This document shows positions 7,185 through 15,544 of a DNA stretch of 64,000 nt, piece after piece. The first letter of the stretch is position 1; each line of letters begins with the position of its first letter. The translations under genes and the position numbers were made by a program. Origin of the DNA: MFZZ01 sp964582715. Lineage in GTDB: Bacteria > Patescibacteriota > Microgenomatia > UBA1406 > GWC2-37-13. A model generated the notes under the pieces. That model worked only from the letters and a program-made list of their open reading frames with translations, was not told the DNA's origin and searched no databases. The stretch is from the NCBI GenBank assembly GCA_964582715.1, contig CAZOSM010000001.1:124001-188000 (forward strand). The letters run 5' to 3'.

Positions 7185-8759
7185 ATGAAAAAAGCAGTTA
7201 TTTACGTTAGAGTTTCATCAAAGGAACAACTTGAAGGTAGTAGCCTTGAAGTTCAAGAAAGAATTTGTACCGAGTACGGATTAAAGAATGATTACGAAAT
7301 CCTTAATGTATTTATTGAAAAAGGTGAGAGTGCAAAAACAACTGATAGGACCGAATTAAAGATTCTTATAGACTACGTTGGCAAAAATTTTAAAAACCTC
7401 GATGCAATTATTGTGTACAAAGTTGATAGGTTAGCAAGAAACACACTTGATCACGCAACGTTAAAGCTTTTCTTTAATAAATATGGTGTGAGGCTAATCT
7501 CTGCAACAGAAAATTTAGAAGATACTCCTGTCGGTAGGTTAATGGAAACACAACTTGCTGGATTTGCTCAATTTGATAATGAAATAAGGACAGAGAGAAG
7601 CACAAATGGAATGAAGGCTGCTGTGCAAGCAGGACGTTATGTCTGGGGTGCTCCTCTAGGCTATGTTAATAGTGGAGGTAGGGGTATCTCTAATCTAGCA
7701 CTGGATAAACCAAAAATAGTTGATTTAGTGCGTAAATGCTGGATGTATATTGATACAGGATATACACTTGAGGAAGCTCGAAGACAAATTGCCAAAGAAG
7801 GTCTAAAAATCAGTAAAAGCAACTTTCCTAGAATGTTTAGGAATAAGGTTTACATGGGTGTTATTGAAAAATTTGGTTTAAGTGTTGTAGGTAACTTCAA
7901 GCGTATTGTAGAACCTGAATTGTTCTTACGAGTTTTAGAAAAACTTGAAACCTCTGGAAAAAAGCAACCAATATACAAGAAAGACAATGAAGACTTCCCT
8001 CTTAGGAGGTTAATCATTTGTAGCGACTGCGGCAAGGCTTTAACAGCTAGTTGGTCAAAAGGTAATGGGGGCAAATACGCTTTTTATCGATGCATGTACT
8101 GCTCAAGAAAGAACTATCCAAGAGACGATAGGAACACAAAGCATGGCTTTGAAGAAGGATTAGAGACTAAGTTTATTAAGTACATACAAAAATATCATTA
8201 CAAAGACGAGGCAAAAGAAGCGTTAATCAAAGCTATAGAGGTTAATCTAGACCACAGAAACGAGGCTAATAAGAAAAGAATAAAAACACTAAACAATCAA
8301 ATAGCTGAATTAAAGATAAAAGGCAAGCAAATTGCAGAAAAAAACTTTAAGAATGTTATTAGTGATGTATTAGCCAAAGAAATGCTTGATGAGAATGATG
8401 AAAAAATAACGGAATTAACGCTTGAGCTTCACAAGACTGAGGATACAAAAGATGAAGTTATGAAAGTTGTAAGGCATAGCTTATCAGTCCTTGAAGATAT
8501 TAGTGGAACTTGGATGCAGGTAGATTTAGAAATTAAAAAGAGGTTCCAAAAATTCCTCTTTCCTGAAGGGTTAGTTTATGATGGTCAAAAATTTGGAACC
8601 AACAAAATCGCTTACTGTTTGAGGCTAAAAACTACTATAAATGCAAAAGAGACACAAGAAGTGTCTCATTTGGTGACCCCAAGGGGATTCGAACCCCTGA
8701 TTCCTTGGATGAAAACCAAGTGTCCTAGGCCGCTAGACGATGGGGCCAGCAGCAAGTAA
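7185..8759 (+). CDS. Large serine recombinase (site-specific integrase)
   Basis: A 524-residue protein. The resolvase-type catalytic domain (about 1-150) starts KKAVIYVRVSSKEQ, with the nucleophilic Ser in RVSS and the conserved LARN/GRLMETQLAGFAQFDNE helix. A recombinase domain (about 155-260) follows, then a zinc ribbon CSDCGKAL...YRCMYCSRKN (about 277-309) and a coiled coil (about 340-430). These are the standard parts of large serine integrases. The last residues (HLVTPRGFEPLIPWMKTKC onward) are not protein family sequence: they are the antisense reading of tRNA-Glu, so the coding region crosses the chromosomal junction. The enzyme most likely integrates the 1-8.7 kb element at this tRNA. 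The left boundary was not found. Confidence 0.9.
   Translation: MKKAVIYVRVSSKEQLEGSSLEVQERICTEYGLKNDYEILNVFIEKGESAKTTDRTELKILIDYVGKNFKNLDAIIVYKVDRLARNTLDHATLKLFFNKYGVRLISATENLEDTPVGRLMETQLAGFAQFDNEIRTERSTNGMKAAVQAGRYVWGAPLGYVNSGGRGISNLALDKPKIVDLVRKCWMYIDTGYTLEEARRQIAKEGLKISKSNFPRMFRNKVYMGVIEKFGLSVVGNFKRIVEPELFLRVLEKLETSGKKQPIYKKDNEDFPLRRLIICSDCGKALTASWSKGNGGKYAFYRCMYCSRKNYPRDDRNTKHGFEEGLETKFIKYIQKYHYKDEAKEALIKAIEVNLDHRNEANKKRIKTLNNQIAELKIKGKQIAEKNFKNVISDVLAKEMLDENDEKITELTLELHKTEDTKDEVMKVVRHSLSVLEDISGTWMQVDLEIKKRFQKFLFPEGLVYDGQKFGTNKIAYCLRLKTTINAKETQEVSHLVTPRGFEPLIPWMKTKCPRPLDDGASSK
8643..8667 (-). terminator. Terminator of tRNA-Glu
   Basis: Read on the minus strand, GAGACAC and GTGTCTC form a 7-bp stem with a five-base loop followed by TTTT, starting 4 nt after the encoded CCA of tRNA-Glu. 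It lies inside the recombinase coding sequence of the other strand. Confidence 0.7.
8671..8747 (-). tRNA. tRNA-Glu (UUC)
   Basis: The minus strand gives a full cloverleaf. The acceptor GGCCCCA pairs with TGGGGTC, the anticodon loop is TTTTCAT (anticodon TTC), and the T-arm has GGTTCGAATCC. The discriminator A is followed by an encoded CCA. It overlaps, antisense, the last 30 codons of the serine recombinase and is the likely integration site of the element. Confidence 0.95.
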
Positions 8760-8771
8760 ATCCGAGTTACT

Positions 8772-8777
8772 ATTGTA
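8772..8777 (-). promoter_or_regulatory. -10 box of tRNA-Glu
   Basis: TACAAT on the minus strand, 24 nt before the tRNA 5' end. It is the only good -10 box in the 110-nt gap; no strong -35 is obvious. Confidence 0.4.
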
Positions 8778-8846
8778 ACAAAATTCTTCACAAATTTCCA
8801 TTGCAAGGAAGCAGTAAGAAAAAGACCCCTCTTACAAATCTTCTAT

Positions 8847-8852
8847 TACAAT
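8847..8852 (+). promoter_or_regulatory. Leaderless promoter -10 box
   Basis: TACAAT ends 6 nt before the ATG of the phosphatase gene at 8859. No ribosome site is present. Confidence 0.55.
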
Positions 8853-8858
8853 AGAACT

Positions 8859-9287
8859 ATGAAAAAAAAGGCAATTATATGTGATCTAGATGGTACTCTT
8901 GCTATTATTAAGCATCGTACGCCGTATGACGCGTCTACTGCTATGCGTGATATTCTCAATGAGCCTGTAGCTAATATCCTTTCTGTATACGATAACCAGA
9001 CTTTGTTTGATATTGATCTGATACTCCTTACCGGTAGATACGATACGTACCGTCCTCAAACTGAAGAGTGGCTCAAAAAACATGGTATCACAAACTATAA
9101 AGAGCTTTATATGCGCCCGTCAAAAGATAAAAGACAGGATGTTATGTATAAAAAAGAGATATATGAAAAGCATATTGAACCCATATATGATGTGCTTTTT
9201 GTACTGGAAGACCGTGATCAGGTAGTACGCATGTGGAGGCGCGATCTCGGGCTTACCTGCTTACAGGTTGAGTACGGAGATTTCTAA
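8859..9287 (+). CDS. HAD phosphatase, T4 PseT (polynucleotide 3'-phosphatase)-like
   Basis: A 142-residue protein with HAD motif I CDLDGTLA (residues 8-15), motif II LLTGR, and motif III/IV VLEDRDQVVRMWRR. The end LTCLQVEYGDF and the RTPYD segment match the 3'-phosphatase domain of phage T4 polynucleotide kinase (DVDGTLA, IDDRTQVVEMWR and CWQVASGDF there). The kinase half is missing, so a stand-alone enzyme removing 3'-phosphates from nucleic-acid ends is the best reading, acting in RNA or DNA repair. It is leaderless and its 3' end overlaps yraN by 4 nt, tail to tail. Confidence 0.7.
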   Translation: MKKKAIICDLDGTLAIIKHRTPYDASTAMRDILNEPVANILSVYDNQTLFDIDLILLTGRYDTYRPQTEEWLKKHGITNYKELYMRPSKDKRQDVMYKKEIYEKHIEPIYDVLFVLEDRDQVVRMWRRDLGLTCLQVEYGDF

Positions 9288-9679
9288 TAAAATCTGTCTA
9301 CACTCACATTTTCATATACTTTTAGCTCGAGTAATGATTTATCTTTAGTGAGCAAAATAGAGATCACATCCAGCTGAAATTTATGAGTGTGAAGATGGTT
9401 CTCAAGAATATAAAACTTTATCGACCGCATTAAGTGAGCCAGTTTAGGTATCCTCACTGCTTCATATGGTAAACCATACTTTGTATGAACACGGGTTTTG
9501 ACTTCAATAAAATGTACCTTGTTCTTTTTGTAAGCAACGATATCTATCTCTCCCCACCTGGAATAGACATTCCTATCTCGAATGAGATATCCATTATTCT
9601 GGAGATACTGAGTAGCCATATCTTCTCCAATTGCACCAATATGTTGATTTGTATCCACAATAGATGAGCGTAGTGGCAT
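9284..9679 (-). CDS. yraN: YraN/UPF0102 family endonuclease-like protein
   Basis: A 131-residue protein of the usual family length. The core GAIGEDMATQYLQNNGYLI, then WGEIDIVAYKKNKVHFIEVK, carries the E...D...ExK signature of the restriction-endonuclease-like fold (E of GED, D of EIDIV, EVK). The family's role is poorly defined; it is often linked to recombination or Holliday-junction handling. A TATAGT box lies 6 nt before the ATG, giving a leaderless mRNA. It overlaps the convergent phosphatase gene by four bases and is followed by the ribosomal L19 gene on the same strand. Confidence 0.85.
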   Translation of the reverse strand: MPLRSSIVDTNQHIGAIGEDMATQYLQNNGYLIRDRNVYSRWGEIDIVAYKKNKVHFIEVKTRVHTKYGLPYEAVRIPKLAHLMRSIKFYILENHLHTHKFQLDVISILLTKDKSLLELKVYENVSVDRFY

Positions 9680-9685
9680 AACATA

Positions 9686-9691
9686 ACTATA
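9686..9691 (-). promoter_or_regulatory. Leaderless promoter -10 box of yraN
   Basis: TATAGT on the minus strand ends 6 nt before the yraN ATG. Confidence 0.45.
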
Positions 9692-9728
9692 AGGATGAGT
9701 GTGAAGTAATGCAATATGTATCTAAGGC

Positions 9729-10187
9729 TTATTCTTTTGTGGGAGTTTCTACTGCTTCTGTTTTAGCTTCTTCTGCAGGTGCAGCTTGTACTTTAGGTTC
9801 AGTAGGACGTTCTTTTCTTTGTAGTTCTTTCTTTTTTTCTTCTGGAATAGAATCTTTAATTCGATACAGCTTCTGACGCATCTTTTTGTTAGAAAGATCA
9901 CGAATAAAGTATGCTCGTGCTTTCTTAAAAAGAGATTTCTTTTCTACTGTGATGGTATCAATGAATGGTGAAGAAAGTGGGAAGATACGTTCAACACCAG
10001 TACCGCTCTTTGCAATCTTACGGACAGTAATCATGCGTTGTGCACTGGAGTCACCTTTAATTTTTATGACGATACCACTAAACTGCTGAATACGTTCTTT
10101 GTTGTCTGCTTCTTTAATTTTGTAGTCAACTGCAACGGTATCACCGATTGTGAGCGAAATGTCTTTATATTGAACTGAGTTTGCCAT
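9729..10187 (-). CDS. rplS: 50S ribosomal protein L19
   Basis: A 152-residue protein. Residues 1-115 carry the L19 core (IGDTVAVDYKIKE, IQQFSGIVIKIKG, GVERIFPLSSPFIDTI, KKARAYFIRDL). L19 sits at the 30S-50S interface. It is longer than the usual 115-120 residues because of a charged, disordered C-terminal tail (EKKKELQRKERP to VETPTKE). A TATAAT box 9 nt before the ATG indicates a very short leader. It is not in the classic rpsP-rimM-trmD operon here; its neighbours are yraN and pyrG. Confidence 0.95.
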   Translation of the reverse strand: MANSVQYKDISLTIGDTVAVDYKIKEADNKERIQQFSGIVIKIKGDSSAQRMITVRKIAKSGTGVERIFPLSSPFIDTITVEKKSLFKKARAYFIRDLSNKKMRQKLYRIKDSIPEEKKKELQRKERPTEPKVQAAPAEEAKTEAVETPTKE

Positions 10188-10196
10188 AAAAACTAT

Positions 10197-10202
10197 ATTA
10201 TA
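10197..10202 (-). promoter_or_regulatory. -10 box of rplS
   Basis: TATAAT on the minus strand ends 9 nt before the rplS ATG. Confidence 0.55.
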
Positions 10203-10281
10203 CGCATAACAATAGTAAAAATCAATGAGTAGTTAACGTTAGTCCGGACTTAATCTCTCTTCAACAGATCCTGAATGAGGT

Positions 10282-11955
10282 TTAGGATAACTTCTGGTTA
10301 GAATTATGCTTTTTACAAGCTTCTATGAATGCCATAAAGAGCGGATGTGGTGAGAGTGGGCGACTTTTATACTCTGGATGTCCTTGTGTCCCGATATAAA
10401 ATGGATGTTCACTTTCTGGTAGTTCAATGATCTCAGCAAGCTTTTCTACCACAGAACGGGCACTTATTACCAAACCATGTTTCTCAAACTCTTCTGTATA
10501 TTCATCATTAAATTCGTAACGGTGTCTGTGACGCTCAGAGGTAAGACCATCATCATTGAGAAGTCCTCCATACTTTTTATAAATTTCGTATGCTCGTGAA
10601 TCTTTATTCACCATAGCTTCCCAACCTCCCAAACGCATTGTTCCTCCATAGGCACGGCGTTCCATAAGTTCCTTTTGAGAAGGAATAATATGAATCACCT
10701 TATGAGGAGAATCTGGATTATTTTCTTCTGTTGCTGCGTCTTTCCAGCCTATCACATTGCGGGCGAATGCTACAACAGCAAGCTGCATACCATAACATAA
10801 GCCAAGATAAGGGATTTTCTTTTCACGGGCATAATTTGCTGCAGTAATCATACCTTCTGAGCCGCGCTCTCCCCAGCCGATAGGAACAATGATGCCATCT
10901 GGATTACCAATAATATCAGTACCTTCTTTCTCTACTTTTTCAGCATCTATCCATTTCATCTTTACATCTACCCCTACACGCCATTTCGCATGATCAATTG
11001 CATCAAACAAAGCTGCATAGGAATCTTTCAACTGGTAATCACCAGTTCCAAAATATTTGCCAATAATAGCAAGTTCAACAGTTTTGTCTTTCTTCGCTTT
11101 AATAGTGTTTACAAGGCTGGTCCACTCCGTAAGATCTGGTTCTTTTACTTGTAGCTTGAACTTTTTGAGAATCATTTCATCGAGTTTCTGTTCTTTTAGA
11201 ATAAGTGGAATTTCGTATACATTATCTAAATCTGGATTGGAAATAATTTCATCGGGGTGCATATTGCAGAAAAGAGCAAATCGATCTTTTCTTCGCTTAT
11301 CGAGCATTTTGTGTGAGCGGGCAATAATAAAGTTTGGCTGAATACCCATGGAGTTTAAAGTGCGAACCGATAGTTGAGTTGGCTTAGTCTTAGGTTCTCC
11401 CAAGTGGTTTGGTGTTGGCACATAACTTACATGGATATGGATTACGTCGTCTGGTTTTTGCAGTGTAAGGATACGTGCTGCTTCATAATAAAAGATATTC
11501 TGATACTCCCCTGCCGTTCCTCCCAGCTCGATAATGATAATATCAGCTTTATTCTTTTCTGCTGCTTCATGAATGCGGTCAATAATTTCGTTTGTGATAT
11601 GTGGGATTGCTTCTACATCTTCTCCGTTGTATTCAAAGCGACGTTCACGATCTATTACGGTTTTATAAATCTTACCCATCGTAACAAAGTTTACAGAAGT
11701 CATATCTTCATCTAAAAACTTTTCGTATGAACCCATATCCATATCTGCTTCTGTACCATCTTCACATAAAAATGGATCACCATGCTCTATTGGGTTAATT
11801 GTTCCTGCATCTATATTTAAGTAGTTTTCAAACTTAAGTGGAGTGACCTTGTAACCTGCTTGTTTGAGAAGAAGGGCGACCGAGGCAGTTGTAATGCCTT
11901 TTCCAATTCCAGAAATAACGCCGCCGGAAACAAATATATATTTTAAGTTAGCCAT
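10282..11955 (-). CDS. pyrG: CTP synthase
   Basis: A 557-residue protein of full length. The N-terminal amidoligase domain has the P-loop VSGGVISGIGKGI and the Mg/UTP segment INPIEHGDPFLCEDGTEADM. The C-terminal class I glutaminase domain has the nucleophile Cys in YLGLCYGMQ and the GTQGHPEY catalytic His/Glu. It makes CTP from UTP, ATP and glutamine in the cytosol. The N-terminal motif is slightly unusual (NIDAGTINPIEHGDPF in place of the common NVDPGTMSPFQHGEVF), but all key residues are present. It is transcribed with topA upstream and rplS downstream on the same strand. Confidence 0.97.
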   Translation of the reverse strand: MANLKYIFVSGGVISGIGKGITTASVALLLKQAGYKVTPLKFENYLNIDAGTINPIEHGDPFLCEDGTEADMDMGSYEKFLDEDMTSVNFVTMGKIYKTVIDRERRFEYNGEDVEAIPHITNEIIDRIHEAAEKNKADIIIIELGGTAGEYQNIFYYEAARILTLQKPDDVIHIHVSYVPTPNHLGEPKTKPTQLSVRTLNSMGIQPNFIIARSHKMLDKRRKDRFALFCNMHPDEIISNPDLDNVYEIPLILKEQKLDEMILKKFKLQVKEPDLTEWTSLVNTIKAKKDKTVELAIIGKYFGTGDYQLKDSYAALFDAIDHAKWRVGVDVKMKWIDAEKVEKEGTDIIGNPDGIIVPIGWGERGSEGMITAANYAREKKIPYLGLCYGMQLAVVAFARNVIGWKDAATEENNPDSPHKVIHIIPSQKELMERRAYGGTMRLGGWEAMVNKDSRAYEIYKKYGGLLNDDGLTSERHRHRYEFNDEYTEEFEKHGLVISARSVVEKLAEIIELPESEHPFYIGTQGHPEYKSRPLSPHPLFMAFIEACKKHNSNQKLS

Positions 11956-12009
11956 ATATAACTTATCAATCTCCCTATCTTACATGAAACTCAGAATTTA
12001 TTCAATCGA

Positions 12010-14172
12010 TTATGCTTTTTTTGCTGGCTTCTTCTTTGCTGGTTTCTTGGTTACTTTCTTTGCAACTTTCTTGGCAGGCTTCTTTTTGGCTGCTGTGGCA
12101 GTATTAGCCGAAGAAAAAGCTGCTTTCTTTGCCTCTTCTGGATCGATATTTAATGCCCATTGCACATGTTTACAGTTTGGATAGTTTTCACAGCCATAGA
12201 AACGCTTTCCTGCTCTGCTGTACCTTACAACTAAACGTCCATTATCGAGTGGGCAGAATCTATCTTTTACGTATCGTAGATTTGGTTTAATGTACTTACA
12301 ATCCGGGTATCTGCTACAGGCAAAGAACTTACCATACTTACCAAAGCGGGCTACCAACTTACTTCCACATTTTTCACAAACTGCATCTATCTGTTCTTCT
12401 TCTACTTCAATCTTTGAGTTATCATTTTGATTCTTTTCAAGCTCTTCTTTTAAAGGATCATAGAAGTTATTAAGAACTCCAAGAAGTTTGCGGTCTCCAT
12501 TTGCAATATCATCTAAGGAATCTTCCATGTTTGCGGTAAAGGTTAAATCAAAGATATCGGGGAATGTTGCAGAAAGGTAATCGCAAATTGCCGTACCAAG
12601 CGGTGTTGGTTTAAAATACCTTCTATCTTTTTCTACATAATGTTTATCTACAATAAGAGAGATGATACTGGCATATGTAGAAGGTCTACCAATTCCCTTT
12701 CCTTCTAAGGTACGAATAATTGATGCTTCGTTATATCGGTAAGGTGGCCTGGTTTCTTTTTGCTCTGCAGATAATTCTTCCAAGGTAATTGGATCGTTTT
12801 CTTTAATCTGTGGTTTTGTTACATTTTTCTTTGCATACTCCGGCATAAGTACACGCATGAACCCATCAAACAGTATCTGTACTGTGTCAGATTCAAATTC
12901 ATATCCCTTGCCACTTTTTATCTGTATTTTAATATTATTTACTTCTGCTTCTTTCATCTGGGTTGCCAGAGCTCTATTAAAGATGAGGTCATATAATTTC
13001 TTTTCCTGTGGAGAAAGTTTCTTTTTATTATCTGAGGCTTTTCTATCAAGTTTAGTTGGTCTTATCGCCTCATGTGCTTCTTGAGCATTTTTTGATTTTG
13101 TTCTGTAACCTCTTGGCTTTTCCAAAGCATACTCTTCTCCATACGCTTTCTTAATATAATCCATTGCATCAAACACAAACTTAGTAGAAAGGTTGAATGA
13201 ATCTGTTCTGTGGTAGGTAATAAGACCTTTTTCGTATAAAGACTGAGCAAGACGCATGGTAAGTTTGGATGGATATGCCAATTTTTGAAATGCATCCTGT
13301 TGAAGAAGTGATGTGGTATATGGAGGAGGTGGAAAACGTTGAGCGCGCTCTTCTGTAACTGATGTAACACTAAATATATCTCCTTTTAACTCTTCCTGAA
13401 TTTGCTTACTTCCTTCTTCGTTAATAGTCGTTTTAGTAAATGTATACTCACCATCAAATAATTGGAGCGTTGTTTTTACTTCATAGAGTTCGCCATTTTT
13501 GGAAACAAGCTTTCCTTTAATCATTTCCCCAGCTTTAAATTCGCCAAAAATCTGGAAATATGGTTCAGTATTAAACTTCTCAATTTCTTTTTCCCGTTCA
13601 ACAATAAGTCTAAGTGCTACCGTTTGCACACGACCTGCAGATAACCAATTTTTGCCTGTTTTCTTCCAGAGAAGAGGTGATATTTTGTAACCTACTACGC
13701 GATCTAAAATACGACGAGCCTGTTGCGCCTTAACTAAATCAAGTCTTAAGTGCTCAGGGTGTTTTAACGCATCTTCTAAGGCTTTTGGAGTAATTTCATG
13801 AAATACTATTCGCTTTAAGTTTTCTGAGTCATGTAATTTAAAGTTTGGCCATTTTTCATCTACAAAGCCGAGTAAATACGCAACATGATAAGAGATAGCT
13901 TCTCCTTCACGGTCCGGATCGGTTGCGAGAATAATTTTTTTATGTTCTTTTGCGAGTTCACGTAGTTTTTCAACCATATTAGTTTTCTTCTCCATGATTT
14001 CATATACTGGCTTGAATTCATTCTCGGTATCTACTGCCAACTCTTTTGAAGGAAGATCACGGAAGTGCCCAACTGTCGCAAATACAAAGTATTCATCTCC
14101 CCAGTCTTTTGACTTAAGGATGCGGTTAAAGGTACGTGCTTTGGTTGGTGACTCAACTACAATTAATGCCAT
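12010..14172 (-). CDS. topA: DNA topoisomerase I
   Basis: A 720-residue type IA topoisomerase. The TOPRIM domain starts ALIVVESPTKARTF and has ATDPDREGEAISYH. The catalytic Tyr lies in LITYHRTDS. Two C-terminal zinc ribbons follow (CEKCGSKLV...CSRYPDCK, and a degenerate CPLDNGRLV...CENYPNCK), then a 25-residue Lys/Ala/Pro tail like a histone H1 tail. It relaxes negative supercoils. The lysine tail is typical of some bacterial TopA proteins and helps processivity. It is preceded on the minus strand by a TACAAT box (about 35 nt leader). The atp operon lies directly upstream. Confidence 0.97.
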   Translation of the reverse strand: MALIVVESPTKARTFNRILKSKDWGDEYFVFATVGHFRDLPSKELAVDTENEFKPVYEIMEKKTNMVEKLRELAKEHKKIILATDPDREGEAISYHVAYLLGFVDEKWPNFKLHDSENLKRIVFHEITPKALEDALKHPEHLRLDLVKAQQARRILDRVVGYKISPLLWKKTGKNWLSAGRVQTVALRLIVEREKEIEKFNTEPYFQIFGEFKAGEMIKGKLVSKNGELYEVKTTLQLFDGEYTFTKTTINEEGSKQIQEELKGDIFSVTSVTEERAQRFPPPPYTTSLLQQDAFQKLAYPSKLTMRLAQSLYEKGLITYHRTDSFNLSTKFVFDAMDYIKKAYGEEYALEKPRGYRTKSKNAQEAHEAIRPTKLDRKASDNKKKLSPQEKKLYDLIFNRALATQMKEAEVNNIKIQIKSGKGYEFESDTVQILFDGFMRVLMPEYAKKNVTKPQIKENDPITLEELSAEQKETRPPYRYNEASIIRTLEGKGIGRPSTYASIISLIVDKHYVEKDRRYFKPTPLGTAICDYLSATFPDIFDLTFTANMEDSLDDIANGDRKLLGVLNNFYDPLKEELEKNQNDNSKIEVEEEQIDAVCEKCGSKLVARFGKYGKFFACSRYPDCKYIKPNLRYVKDRFCPLDNGRLVVRYSRAGKRFYGCENYPNCKHVQWALNIDPEEAKKAAFSSANTATAAKKKPAKKVAKKVTKKPAKKKPAKKA

Positions 14173-14257
14173 AATTATTCAAAATTTAAAAACTTATTGT
14201 AACATATGTCATTCTTAACCTATTCGGATACATTACATACTAGCAGAAATACCAAGC

Positions 14258-14668
14258 TTATGAAGTACTTTTTCTGCGTATTTTCCCAAGAAGCTTAAGG
14301 TCTACTGTAGATCTTCGTAACAACGCAGATGCTTCTTCACGTTCTGATCTGTCTTTTGTATCGTGGAGAATTTGCTTTGCATTCTCTATAGCTCTATTAG
14401 TCATGGCTTCGTCTATCTCTTCTTGATTATATGCACGGGAAACCAAGATATGGATTGTTTTACCATCTGTTTCTAGGTAGCCCCCACCAATTGCCATAAA
14501 CTGCTCTTCCTTTTCTGAACGAATAGTAATAATTCCTTCAGTTAAGAGGGAGAGTAAGTTTGCATGTTTTGGAAGAAGTGTCAGCTCTCCATCTGCTGAT
14601 GGAACTGTTACCGAACTTACTTCCATATCAATTGCGAGTTTTCTTGGTGTTGCGATATTTAATCTCAT
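14258..14668 (-). CDS. atpC: ATP synthase F1 epsilon subunit
   Basis: A 136-residue protein with the N-terminal beta-sandwich (MRLNIATPRKLAIDMEVSSV, VPSADGELTLLPKHANLLS, AIGGGYLETDG) and the C-terminal helical hairpin (residues 90-136). It forms the central stalk with gamma and can inhibit ATP hydrolysis. It starts one nucleotide after the stop of the FHA gene and is the last gene of the operon. The usual atpD-atpC adjacency is broken by that insertion. Confidence 0.93.
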   Translation of the reverse strand: MRLNIATPRKLAIDMEVSSVTVPSADGELTLLPKHANLLSLLTEGIITIRSEKEEQFMAIGGGYLETDGKTIHILVSRAYNQEEIDEAMTNRAIENAKQILHDTKDRSEREEASALLRRSTVDLKLLGKIRRKSTS

Positions 14669-14669
14669 A

Positions 14670-15539
14670 TTATTTCTTATTTTCTATTTTTTCATTTAAC
14701 TCTTTTAATATTTTATCCCGTCTTCCAAAGTCTATAGCATGTAAATTATAATGGCCATCATCATCCCAATGGCCAGACATTCCTACGTTATAGTTATATT
14801 CTCTCCGTTCATGCGGATTGAGAGGATCATCACTCTCACTAACTGTTACTTCTTCCATATTCATAAATTTACTATATAAACTTTGATCTATATCCTCTGC
14901 TTTACCAACCCGTACAAACTTCCACTGCGTAGGATTGTGAGGATCTCTCAAACAAAGGATACGTGGTGCACCTTTACCTTTATTTTCAGAAGTTTGAGGA
15001 AATTCCAATATCGTGCCGTTTTTAATTTCAAAAGTATAATGAGCTGCTTGTCTTTGTGCAGCAATAAATTTTGTGTTGTACTTTACTGCTTTATGTTCTT
15101 CATCTACATCAGGCTCCATTATAAAGGTTCCATGCGATGATCTATCAGTATATAAAAGGACATTAGCTTTGCCATCTTCAGCTTTTTCCTGAATATTTCG
15201 ATAATTTCCTCTATGATGATGCATATATCCATGAAATCTACTTACCGAATCATCTTCACCTAAATCTGAAATATCTATTAAATACGCATCCTCAGGAGCA
15301 CTTTTACTTAACCCCGCTTTTGTTGCGTTATCTCTACCTATTGCAACTGTATTCTCTCCTAAAGAAAAATCTATGGTAACTGCATGGGCATTCATTACTT
15401 GTTCATGTGATTGATTATCTTGTGCGTCGGTAAGTGAAATGAGCTTTCTAGAGTCACCTGTACCATACATTGCTGGTGTTAAGGTGTACTCTGGTAATTG
15501 TGGAACAGATTGTAATTCACCACTGTTTATATCATTCAT
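14670..15539 (-). CDS. FHA-domain-like protein inside the ATP synthase operon
   Basis: A 289-residue soluble protein. Residues 60-160 fit a forkhead-associated fold: VAIGRDNATK (the GR of the first conserved block), then VSRFHGYMHH (the SRxH block), then RSSHGTFIMEP (in place of S-x-N-G-T). FHA domains bind phosphothreonine peptides. The rest (TILEFPQTSENKGKGAPRIL onward) is unrecognised. It starts 5 nt after the atpD stop and ends 1 nt before atpC, so it is co-transcribed with the synthase. No kinase lies nearby. The link to ATP synthase is positional only. Confidence 0.6.
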   Translation of the reverse strand: MNDINSGELQSVPQLPEYTLTPAMYGTGDSRKLISLTDAQDNQSHEQVMNAHAVTIDFSLGENTVAIGRDNATKAGLSKSAPEDAYLIDISDLGEDDSVSRFHGYMHHHRGNYRNIQEKAEDGKANVLLYTDRSSHGTFIMEPDVDEEHKAVKYNTKFIAAQRQAAHYTFEIKNGTILEFPQTSENKGKGAPRILCLRDPHNPTQWKFVRVGKAEDIDQSLYSKFMNMEEVTVSESDDPLNPHERREYNYNVGMSGHWDDDGHYNLHAIDFGRRDKILKELNEKIENKK

Positions 15540-15544
15540 ATTAA

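Noticed and set aside
14200..14240. TGTCATTCTTAACCTATTCGG before topA as another REP-like copy.
   Set aside because: Only the first eight or nine bases match the arm and no second arm follows; too short to call.
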